This document shows positions 1-11,159 of a stretch of DNA of 64,000 bases, in pieces. Every line of letters begins with the position of its first letter. Positions within the stretch are counted from its first letter, which is position 1. Source of the DNA: Otatea glauca (lineage: Eukaryota; Streptophyta; Magnoliopsida; Poales; Poaceae); NCBI GenBank assembly GCA_036346275.1, contig JAYEVK010000102.1, positions 62,001 to 126,000 of the forward strand. The letters are read 5' to 3'. The notes under the pieces are model-generated. The model saw only the letters and a program-made list of their open reading frames with translations. It was not told the origin of the DNA and did not search any database. Position numbers and translations under genes: made by a program.

Positions 1-1071
1 AATTCATGCTTGCTTGGAATTGTTGTGTTATCTTCACTGCTCTCCAAGTCCACATCGCTCAAATTTACTTGTTCAAGAGCGGAAAGAACCCGGTGGACAA
101 CTTTGCGGTTGATGAAGTTCCTCTTCTTTCTATCAATTGGAGAGAACTTCTTCTTTTCTTTTCTTTTGTCATTGTCCTTCTCCTCCATTGATGCTTTACC
201 TGCAAGTTTAGGATAATTTGAACGAATGTGGTTGAGATCACCACACTCATAGCATCTTAGAGGCTACCACCAACTCTCTTCCTCATTCTCACATTACGCA
301 AAGCTTTATTAAAGCGAGAGAGAGTAGTGCCAAGTCTTCTTCAGGAAATTTCTCGATCTGTTCATCAGTTAGTGAAGACAAGGAAGACAAAGCAAAACTT
401 GAAGAAGAATTAGCATTTGACATGTTAGGGTTAGAGATCAAAGCAATCGATTTAGAATTACCCTTTCTAGCAAGAACATCTAATTCATGAGTCTTCAACT
501 TAGAATAAAGAACATCTAATGTGAGTGTGCTCATGATAGTAGATTCTTGTATAGATGTTACTTTCATCTCCCACATCGACATGTCCAAAGCACTAAGCAT
601 TTGTCTAGCATTAGCGATGTCAGAAACTAACACCAACAGCACGCAAATTGCTAAGAATTTTATTAAAGCGTGCAAAAAAGTCATCCACAGACTCACCAGG
701 TTTCATCTCGAAACGCATATATTCTTTTTTGTAAATATCTTTGCGAACCTCTTTGATCAGTGTTTGATCCTTCATGATAGTCACAAAGAGATTTTCATAC
801 CTCATATGCGGAACAAAGATGAACCACTCGGTCGAAGTCGCTGCGTCCCAACTCCCAAGCCCTTGATGATCAAGTTGCGCGCCTTGCTGTTTGCTTCAAC
901 ATGTGCGCGATTGGCGTCGTTGACGTTGTCGTTCTCGGGCACTTCATATGGTTTGTAGACCTTCTCCCAAATTGCAAAGCCCTGAGCTTGAATGTATGCC
1001 TCCATTTTGGCTTTCCAAAACTGAAAATCAACACCATCGAAAACACAAGGTTTTGTCGAATATCTATCCAT
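1..1071 (-). pseudogene. Ty1-copia gag (SIRE/Maximus-like), partial
   Basis: This is the Gag (nucleocapsid) part of a minus-strand Ty1-copia element. Translation begins at an ATG at 1071 with MDRYSTKPCVFDG and continues through an FWKAKMEAYIQ stretch, the start typical of plant copia Gag (DUF4219/UBN2 type). Further segments in other frames include KPGESVDDFFARFNKIL near 700, a classic UBN2 motif. Frame changes near 800 and 690 show that the frame is broken. A zinc knuckle (CYECGDLNHIRSN) sits near 207-254, but its last Cys position reads Tyr, so the CX2CX4HX4C box is incomplete. The start lies about 50 bases inside the primer-binding site, as expected for Gag. Protease and pol would lie left of base 1. 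The family call is firm. The lineage (SIRE) rests on the LTR features and is an inference. Confidence 0.85.
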
Positions 1072-1117
1072 TGCTTCTGATTTCTAATCACCGGTTAAGA
1101 TTAATTAGAAAAAACTT

Positions 1118-1129
1118 GCTCTGATACCA
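1118..1129 (-). other. Primer-binding site (initiator tRNA-Met)
   Basis: Read on the minus strand this is TGGTATCAGAGC, the standard plant copia primer site complementary to the 3' end of initiator tRNA-Met. It lies two bases from the LTR end at 1132 and just upstream of the gag start, which fixes the element's orientation. Confidence 0.93.
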
Positions 1130-1131
1130 CT

Positions 1132-2672
1132 TGTAGGATCGAAATGTACTAATCTAGCAAACAGAGGGGGTGAATGATTGCGCAGAAGCTAAAATCAATT
1201 TTTCAACTTTTGAAATACCCAAACAACCTCAGATCACTTGAGTTGTATTCAACAAGAACCTTATTGCACGGACCAAATTTGAACATGTATGCGGACCAAA
1301 CTTCGCGCGAGTTGGACCGAGATTTTCACGTGTCTGCGGACCAAATTTCTCATAGCGAGTAAAGTCGGTTCTGTAGGACCACATGAAAATAGCCTCTAAA
1401 ACAGGAATTACTGAAGATCCAACCGTTGGATCGATGTGAAATTTTAACTGTAGAAACTATATTTGATTCTAAAGCTAACCCAAAAAGAATCAACTCAATC
1501 AGACCTGTGGATCGAGAGTAATGTCCTTCGCAAGACGGCTGAAACAAATCTACATCAAATAATGATGGAAACTGATTTCAAAGGTAACAACGGACCTATC
1601 TTAAGAAACAATATTACCTAAGATCCAACAGTTAGATTGATATGAAATTTTAACTGTAGAAACTATATTCAATTATGAATCTAACCCAATAAAAAACAAC
1701 TCGATCGGATCTACGGATCAAAAGATATTACTTTCGCAAAATGACTGAATCAGGTGATGACGGAAATTGATTTCCAAGGCTACGCCGGACCAATCTTCAG
1801 AACTTCAGCTACCACGGACCAACCTTCAGATACTTTAGCTACCACGGATCAATCTTCAAATACTCCAGCTCAAAGAAAAATAGCCAATCTTCTAGTTACT
1901 GGATGTTATCTTTGCATGCATACACCTCCAAACATGCATGCATCAATCGATGCAACTTCTAGTCGCCAACACCAACGTCAAAACTTCTAGTCACCTGAAT
2001 TTTTCTTCACAACACAGGACCCCCAGACTTGGCGCTAGGGAGAAAAGAAATTCTCTGACCGCAAGGAAAATGAAATCACAGAGGCGGCGGAAAGGGCTAG
2101 CAGTCACACCGCGAGAAGCACTCTGACCATAAAAGTTTTCTTTTTATTTCTCTTTGTCTAATCTGATTACAGTACTCCAAACAAAAGAGTACAAACCTTA
2201 AAATCTTAGCGCTAAAAATAAGCAGAGACACCTCCCCTGTTTATCTCGAGCAAACATAAAGAGATTGAATACAACTCCACTTCCAACATGGAAAGAGTCA
2301 TATACATCTCAACTGACCCAACATGGCCAAAAACAACTCTTGCGTATATACGGCCCACATCTTTGTAAATACGTGACTAACCAACCTCCATGTGCATGTT
2401 CTCTGGCGAGCGTTCGCATGACATCCTTGACCACCAAGACCTCGATTCATTCTCGAATCTAGTCCGAACCTCGTTCCTCCATGAACCTAGTTCGGTCCGT
2501 CATCGACCACGTTCGCCCTCGAGCAACACCTGCACATGAATAAACAAGAAAACTGCACATGAATAAACAAGAAAACAAATCCGAGCACAAGTCCACGACT
2601 TGACTCAACGTCAATCCATGCAAACACTCACACGAGCGCATTGTATCAAGTAAAACCAATATCATGCTATCA
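1132..2672 (-). repeat. 5' LTR of minus-strand SIRE-like copia element
   Basis: The LTR is about 1.54 kb. Its inner boundary (TGTAGGATCG on the plus strand) abuts the primer site. Its outer boundary is proposed at 2672, because on the minus strand it begins TGATAGCATGATATTGG, the same start as the solo LTR at 13320. It contains several CGGACCAA words (about 1264-1345 and 1785-1860), also shared with that solo LTR. The element's 3' LTR is outside the window, so no target duplication can be tested and the outer boundary is less certain than the inner one. Confidence 0.8.
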
Positions 2673-2791
2673 CCAGCATATCAAATAATCATCAGACATA
2701 GCACATGCACAAGCACCACACATGCCATAATCACAACCACTTTGCAATACCAATTTCATTACTCAGCCAATTTTTCAGCACATGATTTCAC

Positions 2792-2999
2792 AGCAGTAAT
2801 TGTATTGGGAGCATGTATAAGCAAGGAAGTTATGGTTCTTTTATATTAATTAATCTTTATCCACATATGCGAAATTGGGAGGAAAAGATAACTCCGTTTA
2901 GAAGCTATTTTTCCATCATTATTTCTCATATATAGGTATGAAAAGAGTCGTATTGCAATCCATAACCTGTTGCATGTAAATGCTCCCAGTACCATTACT
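2792..2999. mobile_element. Foldback MITE-like element, ~210 bp
   Basis: The ends are imperfect inverted repeats of about 40 bp. The left end starts CAGTAATTGTATTGGGAGCA and the right end, reverse complemented, starts CAGTAATGGTACTGGGAGCA. Both continue to a shared GTTATGG. The core is AT-rich and non-coding. The flanking bases extend the inverted repeat weakly (ATTTCA / ATTTCATA), so the true edge and target duplication are unclear. No superfamily can be assigned. The rest of 2673-3504 is AT-rich sequence in which no gene is visible. Confidence 0.6.
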
Positions 3000-3504
3000 G
3001 TATGAAATGGTTTCATTATCACATTTTCGTTGTACAACATTAGAAGGTACCGTTACGCGCACAATACTAGTACTACCTGGAACAGCATTTCCATCTAGCA
3101 TATTTGTCTTGGGCAATTCAAGGTCTACCTGGTTTATTTTATTTTCTTTTTAGAATTTTTTATATTTATTTTTGTTTTTTTCCTTCATTTCACTTAGATG
3201 TTAAAATGCCAGGAGCATTCGAAAGTGAAGAGTTGATCTAAGATCAAGACCAAGTGTTATTCCAAGGCAAATTGTGCTTTGATCATATTGAACCCAATTT
3301 TACAAATACTATTTTATTTTAATCTATTGCATGTTATTTCAAATTATATTTGTTTTCAAATAGTTTAAAATTTTGTTTTTAAACGTATTTGAATTATACC
3401 TACCTTGTCATTTGCTATGCCATATTCATTTGTCACCCTACGATAGATTATTATTAGTTGGCTGCTAATATATGAAAACGTGGGTTGGTTACAACATGAT
3501 AAGT

Positions 3505-4217
3505 ATACCTAACCATGCTATGAATAATTGATACCAGCTTTAGAGGAGATCAGGAGGAAGCGAGTTATTAGGAGTTAAGCCTTGTCGATTGCCTATGACA
3601 GGTAGATGGGTTGTTAGCTGATGTTTACGTTCCACTCTGATTTAGTTAGTGATTTAAGTCTTGAGAGACGTAATAAATGTAAAGTCGACCATAAGACCAT
3701 CACACTATATATTTATCTATCAAATCTGGTCATTTATTATTACTTCATTGTGCATGGAGTTAATATTTCATCTATATTATCACTATGTATACAAGTGTGA
3801 TCTTAAACAAATGTAGTATACATAGATAATATGAATTTGTATATTCGATCCAAAAGTATATCGCTACTCATCTCTAGTTTTCTTTTTTAATCTCGGAGAA
3901 ATAACCTCTGATTTAACTTGACCTGGCTATTGAGTTACCAATTTGCCACATAACATGCTTTTCCAACTTTGTGTTGCCCATGCGTGTATGAGAAAATCAA
4001 GCGAGCGCAGAGGCCGGGCAATGCGGCGGAGAGATCGTTCTTTTGCTTTTGCTATCAGGCACGTTTATATCATGCGGTAGAGCGCTGTGTCATCGTGTTG
4101 ACCAACTGTTGGACGCATTTTTCTAGCTACATGTTCTTTCGCGGAAACACTAACAGCCAACAGGCCATCATGCGATAGAGCAAAAGATGCTTGCCCGGTT
4201 AAGCTAGAGCTGGTTTT
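3505..4217. repeat. Direct repeat A, left copy (~0.71 kb)
   Basis: This copy shares extensive identity with 5412-6650, from ATGAATAATTGATACC through TTTAGAGGAGATCAGGAGG to CCGGTTAAGCTAGAGCTG. The two copies are in direct orientation, about 1.2 kb apart. They could be LTRs of a non-autonomous retroelement or two copies of a dispersed repeat. The outer edges do not show clean TG...CA ends, so LTR status is not proven. Confidence 0.7.
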
Positions 4218-4686
4218 TGCATGGCAGGAGGCCTGACTTAATCTGACCAGCTGACGTCCGTGGTTACAAAGGTTTGTGAGAGCTCGGATGCGGAGAGGTC
4301 CATGTCGAGCTACGCGTGGTACATCGGGGTGGATCGAAGGCAGTGGAACGTGGCCGACAACGGAGGATGGTGGTGGCGTACGGAGGAATTTGCCGTTGCG
4401 GTGGTTGTCTTTTGAGGTGAATTCAATTTATTCTGATTGTAGCGTTATTTAGTTTTTAAAAGTTTTTGGTGAAACTTTGCTTAGCCCGATGAAACTTTTC
4501 TGAATCTTGTTTGAACTTGTATGGAACATTTTTGTTGAAACTTGCTTTGAAATTTCAAACATGAATCACAAAATATTTATAATTTTTATGCAAAATGAAA
4601 CCCTATAAAAAAGTTATGTCATGGACTGAGTTAGTGTTAGAAGCACGACGGAATGGGAGACAAGATTTAACGTGGATCCTAAAAAG

Positions 4687-4696
4687 TGGTATCAGA
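4687..4696 (+). other. Primer-site-like TGGTATCAGA
   Basis: The ten bases TGGTATCAGA match the start of the tRNA-iMet primer site, and the following two bases (AT) do not continue it. No LTR end (CA) lies directly in front. It is suggestive only. Confidence 0.4.
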
Positions 4697-4719
4697 ATTT
4701 TAGGGTTTTGATCTAAGCC

Positions 4720-4752
4720 GCTGCCCCGGGAGGAAGAGACTCCTGGGGCAGC
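4720..4752. other. GC-rich stem-loop
   Basis: GCTGCCCCGGGAG and CTCCTGGGGCAGC can pair over 13 positions with one mismatch, closing a seven-base loop (GAAGAGA). It lies 23 bases after the primer-site-like word, the place where retroelement leaders often carry structured RNA. Confidence 0.6.
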
Positions 4753-5411
4753 ACTCGCACAGTAACAATGCGTGCCTGGTTCTGATCTACTCTGCGCGCG
4801 ACAACGTCTCCGTCATCCGCTTTGGTCTACTCTGCTCGGACTCGTTCTCCATTGGCGCCACCTTTGGGATCTCCGACCAACCTCATCTGACACGATCGGC
4901 CCCGCTGTAGATGCACCTTTGCCCGCTCGGTCTCTAGCCACCGGACCAACGACCAGTGTCGTCTCCCGCTGCCGGCCCGGCCATCTTTCGATAGCTCCAA
5001 CTCTGCGGCTACCCGCCGCTAGCCTCGGCCACCTCGTCCACTCGGCGACCACGAGTCGCTCTTCGGCTCCCACCGGCTCATCCTTGCACGTGCCACGGCC
5101 ACCTGTGCCGCCCATCGATGTTGCGCCCTTCGGATCTGCCACTATCCGATCGATGATTTTGCCTCAATGCTTCACCTCTTCCCGCCCAGCCATCTCCGCT
5201 CCTTCCCGGCAGACCATCTCTAGCACCCCGCTTCAATTCCCACCTCCGCCATTTCGTCGCCGATGGTTTGTTTCGCCGATGTGCAAATGCTAATTACAAA
5301 AACATAAAAGATACTCCATCTTTTACATGGCATCATAAGATCCGCCCAATCAAACTTGTCAATAGGTTTAAAATTATCTATTTTGGCTATATAAAACTTA
5401 TATCATTATAT

Positions 5412-6650
5412 CACATAACTATGCCATGAATAATTGATACCTTTTGAAAGTGCAAATTCAATCTTGACTAATAGTCTATGGAATATCTTTTCAAAAGGGT
5501 GTTTTACGTGTTGTCACATAATTATATTGAGTTGTTGATGGCATGTGTTACACAATAATCAACTAAAACAGGTGGCAAGAGGCTGTGTGCCAATGTGGAG
5601 ATTGTGTGATATTGAGTTGGAGATTCTGTGTGAATCGGTTGATATTGGTTATTGAGAATAATTGGAAGTCTCACCTCGGTCATGTAAGAACTTAACCTTG
5701 TAAGACATTGAACCGAGCTAATCATATAATCACATGTCTGTTATAGGACAGACCTAGCTTAGTAAGTTACCGAGTTTTGAATATGATATCTCAGGAGTAA
5801 AACCGAGCTGCAAATACTGCTTTATTGCAAAATAGCCATATCAGTCATTCTTTGAATTAAGACTTGCATATAGTTATAATAGACTTGCATTCTGTGCACA
5901 ACTTATTGAGTGCTTTATATACTCACCATTGCATCAATAAATAAATTAATTGAAGAGGAACCAATACCAGCTTTAGAGGAGATCAGGAGGAAGCAAGTTA
6001 TTAGGAGTTAAGCCTCGTCGATTGCATATGACAGGTCGATGAGTTGTTAGCTGATGTTTCTGTTCCACTGCAGTTTAGTTAGTGATTAAGTCTTGCGAGA
6101 CATAATAAATGTAAAGTCGACCATAAGACTATCACACTATCTATTTATTTATCAAATCTGGTCATTTATTATTACTTCACTATGCATGTTGTTAATATTA
6201 TATCTATATTGTCACTGTGTATATTAGTGTGATCTTAAACTAACGTAGTATACATAGATAATATGAGTTTGTATATTCTGTCCAAATGTATATCGCTACT
6301 CATCTCTAGTTTTCTTTTTATTCTCGGAGAAATATCCTCTGATTTAACTTGACCCGACTATTGAGTTACCAATTTGCCACACAACTTGCTTTTCCAACTT
6401 TGTGTTGCCCTGTACGTGTACGAGAAAAGCAAACGAGCAGCAGATGCCGGGGCAGTGTAGCGGAGAGATATGTTCTTTTGCTTTTGCTGTCAAGCATATT
6501 TATATCCTAGAGCAGTGCGCTGTGTCGCCGTGTCGACCGACTGTTGGACGCATTTTTCTAGCTACGTGTCCTTTGACGGAAACAGCAACAGCCAAGAGGC
6601 AGTCATGCGTCGGAGCAAGGATGTTTGCCCGGTTAAGCTAGAGCTGATTT
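5412..6650. repeat. Direct repeat A, right copy, interrupted
   Basis: This is the second copy of the repeat at 3505-4217. Relative to the left copy it carries about 0.52 kb of extra sequence after ATAATTGATACC (5441-5964). After the insertion the match resumes at AGCTTTAGAGG and runs to about 6645. Confidence 0.7.
5441..5964 (+). mobile_element. ~0.52 kb insertion inside repeat A
   Basis: The sequence is absent from the left repeat copy. It is flanked by GATACC on the left and AATACC at its right end, a possible imperfect target duplication. Near its right end it has a TATA-like TTTATATACTC and an AATAAATAAATTAA run, so a small solo LTR is one reading. No coding sequence is seen. Confidence 0.5.
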
Positions 6651-6689
6651 TCTCCTCTTGTCCATCAATAATGCAAAATCAAGTTCGAA

Positions 6690-7040
6690 CTATTTTCTAA
6701 AATTTTCAAAATTTTCTAACTAGACCATCCGCAAAAATTTTCAAAAATTTCTAAATGGTTTGAACTATTTTTCATTTTATTCAAGTTTGCGGGTAAGGCT
6801 TTTAATAGGATAGTAGCACTGTCCAAATTTTTAAAAATTCATAAAGTTTGATCATGACCTGAAAATTTTATAGGAATATTAGTGATATATCATAACTATG
6901 CACAAAAAATTTCAAAATTTTCTCACCTCGTTTGTTCCTTTTTTTTCATTCGGTTCAAATTTATGGGTCAATGTTTTATCAGGATAGTAGCAATGTTTGA
7001 ATTTTTAAAAATTCTCAAATTTGATAATCATCTGAAATTT
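6690..7040. repeat. AT-rich dispersed repeat (copy 1)
   Basis: Recurring phrases such as TTTCAAAATTTTCTAAC, AGGATAGTAGCAATG and TTGAATTTTTAAAAATTC occur at least twice here. They recur at about 11160-11850 and 15700-16060. No coding capacity is seen. The repeat unit is roughly 170-190 bp and degenerate. The repeat class is unknown. Confidence 0.6.
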
Positions 7041-7041
7041 T

Positions 7042-7250
7042 TGTCAGAAAAATAAACCCGAGGATATGAAGATTCTAATGTGTGCTAAGGTCAAAAATTA
7101 TGTAAGCTCACATACCTCTAAATCCAGTTTGTAGGATTTAATATAAATTTTTAGAATTTACTATTTATTTTTTCATGAGAACCAAAAACTTAAGGATCCA
7201 TAATGTAAAATTTCTTTATCCCAATAAATATATGTAATTATGCGAAACTC
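7042..7250. repeat. Direct repeat C, left copy
   Basis: This stretch of about 210 bp, from TGTCAGAAAAATAAACCC to ATGTAATTATGCGAAAC, is closely matched by 9541-9765 in the same orientation. The two copies bracket the SIRE-type 3' end at 7251-9253, which may have inserted into a larger copy of this repeat. Confidence 0.7.
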
Positions 7251-7593
7251 CAGGCATGCATATTATTCTTTGTCAAATTATTCTCGTATTATATATAATG
7301 CTTCCTCGGATCCAATATTTAGAAGAAACTTTGCCAAAATTTTCAAAAATCCACAAGTTCATGATTTCAACTCATTATCTCTATACATACCTCTAGAAGA
7401 AGTTTCAACTATACAATGTTGCTTTGATAGCATTTTATTTCAAAATTCAATCATTCTCTTTCAAAAGAAATGAAATGCTATTAAAAGCAAAATCCTAGAG
7501 TATACAACATTTTTTGACTTGATGTATACTCAAAAACAAATTCATTCCATTATCTTTGTTAAGGTTGTCATCAATTACCAAAAAGGGGGAGAT
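7251..7593 (+). other. 3' internal tail of SIRE-like copia, with polypurine tract
   Basis: This is non-coding sequence immediately before an LTR, ending in the purine run AAAAAGGGGGAGAT (7580-7593). That is the plus-strand primer (polypurine tract) of a Ty1-copia element. It shows that the following LTR is a 3' LTR in plus orientation and that the rest of the element, including gag-pol and the 5' LTR, is missing. Confidence 0.75.
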
Positions 7594-8456
7594 TGAATCA
7601 TCTAGGCCCCCAATTTAATTTAGATTTTAGTGATTAATGAAAATTGAGATTAAAGGACTAACATTTTCTTTTAAGTGTATGAGAAAAGGCTTGTCTTTGC
7701 CATTCCACATGGAAAAGGTAAAATTGTGAACAAACATGTCTAACGATGATTCAAGCTCAAGGCTAAGGTATAAAAAATTTAAGGATTTCTTCACAGCTTT
7801 TACCGATCTTTGGTGTTTGGAGGAAAGATCAGATTGCTATAATAGGTGCCGTACTATTAAGAGGGATTATTGTCGAGTAGCTTGAACATGCTTAAAAATC
7901 ATGGCTCAAATTATGCTCATACTTGGTTGTGTATATGCGTTGAAAATTCCTTTGAACATCATATTGAACTCTTGGAATCGGCACTACCGGCAATTAGAGG
8001 CCTGTAGTACCGCCTTAAAGTCTTGATAGTTATATTTCAGAAAGGTAGTTTTTGAGGGATTAGTATAGCTGGAACTACCGGTGCTCGGGGAGCGATACTA
8101 CCGTAAGTCTGGTAGTACCGCCCCTCAGATGGCGGTAGTTATTTCCTAGAGTCAGTATATTTTGCATTTTTCAAAACCAGCACTACTGCTGTTTTTGGTC
8201 AGTACTACTGCATGCAGTACATTTTTTCCAGATAGGTGATTTTGGGTGAGTTTCCTGATATTCAAATTGCGGCACTACCGACCCTTAGTTGGCGTTACTA
8301 CCGAGGGTTCTATAGCAACAGCTAGTACCTATGTATTAATTGCCTAAAATCAACCATTGCCTTAGAGGCTGGTACTACTGGTCCATGCATGGCAGTAGTA
8401 GACTTTGTTGAAATTCACGCAATTTGGCCCCAACGGCCAAATTGGTGGATGAGGAC

Positions 8457-8464
8457 TATAAATA
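8457..8464 (+). promoter_or_regulatory. LTR TATA box
   Basis: TATAAATA lies about 60 bases downstream of the palindrome array in the LTR and about 860 bases after its start. It is the likely promoter of the copia element. Confidence 0.6.
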
Positions 8465-8793
8465 CCCAATCTCCTACACCAAGGGTAAAGTTAGAAATCT
8501 CATTTAATACCTTGTGAGCCCTTGCAAGCCTCTCTTCAATATTTGAGCATTGAATTTGCATTTGAGGTTGTCGAGACTATTCAAGTGTGTGCATTCAATT
8601 TGAGCCATTAGAACACTAGATCATTTTCAAGCAAGCGTCATGGGTCTATTCTCTTGGAGTTTGACAACTCCTAGACGGCTCGGAGGAGAAACTAGTGATA
8701 TCTTCAAGAAGATTGTGAAGAGGCCTTGTGTTGGTGTAAAGGTTGGAGCTCACCTATTCTGAACAGGAAAGAGCTAACCCTAGTGGATTTAGG

Positions 8794-9132
8794 TAGGGGT
8801 GTAATTGGATCGGATATTTTCTGACCGACCGACCGACCGGATGGGTTCGGATCGGATTCGGATAATTTATTTCAGATTCTGATTCTGATTCAGGAGATGA
8901 CTATCCGTCAAATCGGGATATTCCGAACCTTTTCTTGGATATATCCAGTAAAACTTATTCGGATATCCGATCCTAATCGACCACAAAAGTACAATCGGAT
9001 AACCTAACCCAAACATTGTCCTTCCCCACCCACTCGCTTCGATTCGCTTTAGCTCCCATCCCATGGCTGCCTAGGTGCCTCCCACCTCGCATCCGCGTTG
9101 CTCCCCACGGCGAGAGCGTCATCATCCCCAGG
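8794..9132. mobile_element. hAT-like non-autonomous fragment in the LTR
   Basis: It starts TAGGGGTGTAATTGGATC, resembling Ac/Tam3-type ends, and is packed with CGGAT/ATCCG words (for example TTCGGATATCCGATCC), as in hAT subterminal regions. It interrupts sequence that otherwise reads as continuous LTR. The right end and an 8-bp duplication could not be fixed, so the extent is approximate. Confidence 0.5.
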
Positions 9133-9253
9133 TTGCCTTTGATTGTTTAAAATTATAATTCTTATCATATTTGCTCAATTATTGAACATAAGCCAAAAGA
9201 ACTTCAAAAACTTCCTATTCACCCCTGTCAAGTCAGTTATCCTTGATACTACA

Positions 9254-9540
9254 GCTGTCAGGTCAATCTTTGCATTCATTGTCTAGGTCAGGTAATTGAT
9301 GCCATTGTGGGCAGGCTCTACAAATTCCCTCTTGTGATGTCCAATATATCCTATTTATATTCATGTAAAAATGAATTTTACTATTGGTAAAATCAATATA
9401 TTACATGCTCACTCTTGAATCAGTAAATCTTGGTCAATATCTATTCAGTAGATAATTATCTAAAATTTCACAGAATTTTCATAATTTTATGCTAATTATC
9501 GAAAAATAGAAAATAAATTCAACATGAATAAACATGGAAT
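9254..9540. other. No gene recognised
   Basis: This is AT-rich sequence between the LTR end and repeat C. No open frame or repeat motif is recognised. Confidence 0.5.
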
Positions 9541-9765
9541 CATGTCAGGAAAAATAAACCCAGAGAAATGAAACTTCTAATGTGTGCTAAGTCTAAGGTA
9601 AAAAATTTATGTAAGCTCACATACCTAAAAATTCAATTTCTAGGATTTAATATATTTTTTAGAATTTAGCATTTATTTTTTGAGGAGTACTAGAAACTTC
9701 AGGATCTAGAATGTAAAATTTCTTTATCCCAAAAAATATATGTAATTATGCAAAACCTTAGGGTC
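9541..9765. repeat. Direct repeat C, right copy
   Basis: It matches 7042-7250 (AAAATAAACCC, TAAGCTCACATACCT, TTTCTTTATCCC, ATATATGTAATTATGC) in the same orientation, with scattered substitutions and small indels. Confidence 0.7.
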
Positions 9766-10550
9766 TTTTTCACAAAATTACCACGTCGCAAAATAATATG
9801 CTAATTAACTAAAACTTCAAGGGTTAAAGCGCAAAAGTGTCGTAACCCAAAATAATTTTGGTCTTTGGGTCGCTCGACTCGTGATGGCTAGCAGGCCTCG
9901 TCGACCAAGGGCCGCTCATGGAGCTGGCCCACCACCTCTACTATTGTGGGCCAACCCATGCGCGCTCTTGGTCTGGTCCGATTTGGCAAGCTAGGGTCAA
10001 AACCCTAGCTTGCCCAAACTCATCGAGTCCAACCATCCTGTCCCAAGCAGCGGCAAGTGACACGTAGCGTGAGCACGCAACTGTGGGCTTCGGTGGGAGT
10101 ACGGCGGCGACGACTGCTTCGGGGGGTCGACGTGCGGCGATGGATCCGGCTCCGAGCTTTGAGGCTGCAACGACATGCACGACACGGCATGGCGTGTGCG
10201 ACGCGGTAGGGCAGGATGTGGTCGGCGCTTGCAGGTCCCGTCGGGGTGCAGCAACCGGGGCATGCGGCTCTCGTCGAGGGCACGACGTGTTGTAGGGTGC
10301 CACGGCGCAGCTTCTGGCGACATCTTTTTATTGGTTTGAAGAATAGTATTGAAAACCTAATTGCCCGATTAGATTAATCAAGTAATCTAGCTAACTAGGA
10401 AAATTAATCTGCAGACAGACTATTTATATATGATTAACTTACTTGCTTTGAACTTATGTACAACTTGTAGAAGATTAATCACTTGATGACGGTCGAAAAT
10501 CGATGCAATGTGGATTGATGCAGGCAGACAATCTTGTTCAGCCTAGGAGA
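9766..10550. other. GC-rich stretch without a recognised gene
   Basis: Overlapping open frames on both strands (9941-10323) are GC-driven, and none shows a domain. On the minus strand this lies just inside the LTR at 10568, so it may be the leader and degenerate start of that element. A perfect 13-bp hairpin at 9985-10014 is listed separately. Confidence 0.4.
9985..10014. other. Perfect 13-bp inverted repeat with 4-base loop
   Basis: GGCAAGCTAGGGT pairs perfectly with ACCCTAGCTTGCC around the loop CAAA. Each arm contains AGGGT/ACCCT, so it superficially resembles telomere-type words, but there is no tandem array. Confidence 0.8.
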
Positions 10551-10931
10551 GCTTCGTGCTGATAACGTGTTGTAAAACGATGATGATTGCCGTAAATCAA
10601 TTCTAATACTAATCAATAATAGACAAAGAACAATCGCAATAGATGAACACATATGGAGATCGACTATTTTCTCTCTTTATTGATGGATAGATTAATTCTC
10701 TTGCACGATAGGGTGCTATATTTATATACATAGCCCTTAGGGATAGTTTCGAAATTCGTCTATCAAAACAAAGAGTCCGGATATATCTCAATAATCAAAG
10801 CAAGAGTCTACATTTATCTCTCTCAATAACTAGAACAAGAGTTCGAATATATCTAAGTAGCAGAAAAGGCAGTTTAGAGCTATTAGCCTACGCAATGTGA
10901 ATTACAAAGCTATTTCCAAACCAAGGAAACA
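10551..10931 (-). repeat. Short copia LTR with primer site, minus strand
   Basis: Read on the minus strand, an LTR of about 0.36 kb (plus-strand 10568-10931) ends in TTTTACAACA. CGTTATCAGCACGAAGC (10551-10567) follows, a primer-site phrase common in plant copia elements. Within the LTR the minus strand has TATATAAATATA (near 10717-10730). No gag or pol is recognisable inside it, so this is a fragment or a non-autonomous copy. The outer boundary (CA at 10930-10931) is tentative. Confidence 0.55.
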
Positions 10932-11159
10932 AAATTCGGTGAAATTTTGCCAAAATCTCGGATTTTGGAGGCCAACGAGTTTCACCAGACCGGCCGGGTA
11001 AAAAATTTGAAAATGCTACAGTGATTTCATTTTTTACGGCGAGATTTACTTAATACCGCGAGATTTCACCATCAAAACCGGATTTTGTAATTTTTGGCGG
11101 ATTTGACCGGAATGACATCAATAAGATATAATCAAGTGATCTTCAATGATAATTTGCCA

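Larger units (their letters stand above)
4218..5411 (+). other. Spacer between direct repeats, no recognised gene
   Basis: The spacer holds a primer-site-like word (4687-4696), a strong hairpin (4720-4752) and a GC-rich open frame (4772-5293, about 173 codons, Ser/Pro/Arg-rich) with no recognisable domain. The order primer site, leader hairpin, then open frame would suit a non-autonomous LTR element, but no gag or pol motif is visible. The open frame may simply reflect high GC content. Confidence 0.4.
7594..9253 (+). repeat. 3' LTR of a SIRE-like copia element, ~1.66 kb
   Basis: It starts TGAATCATCTAGGCCCCC right after the polypurine tract. It ends near 9253 in CTTGATACTACA, just after CCTATTCACCCCT, the phrase seen near the 3' end of SIRE-type LTRs. 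U3 holds many CGGTAGTACCG-like palindromes (7980-8400), followed by a TATA box at 8457. A foreign segment (about 8794-9132) interrupts the R/U5 part. The left end is solid; the right end is approximate. Confidence 0.75.

Noticed and set aside
4772..5293. 173-codon open frame as a genuine gene
   Set aside because: Low-complexity Ser/Pro/Arg composition, an equally open antisense frame, and no recognisable motif. Described only as part of the spacer.
9941..10323. Overlapping GC-rich open frames on both strands
   Set aside because: No domain, no codon-bias support, and four frames open at once, as expected from GC-rich DNA with few stop codons.
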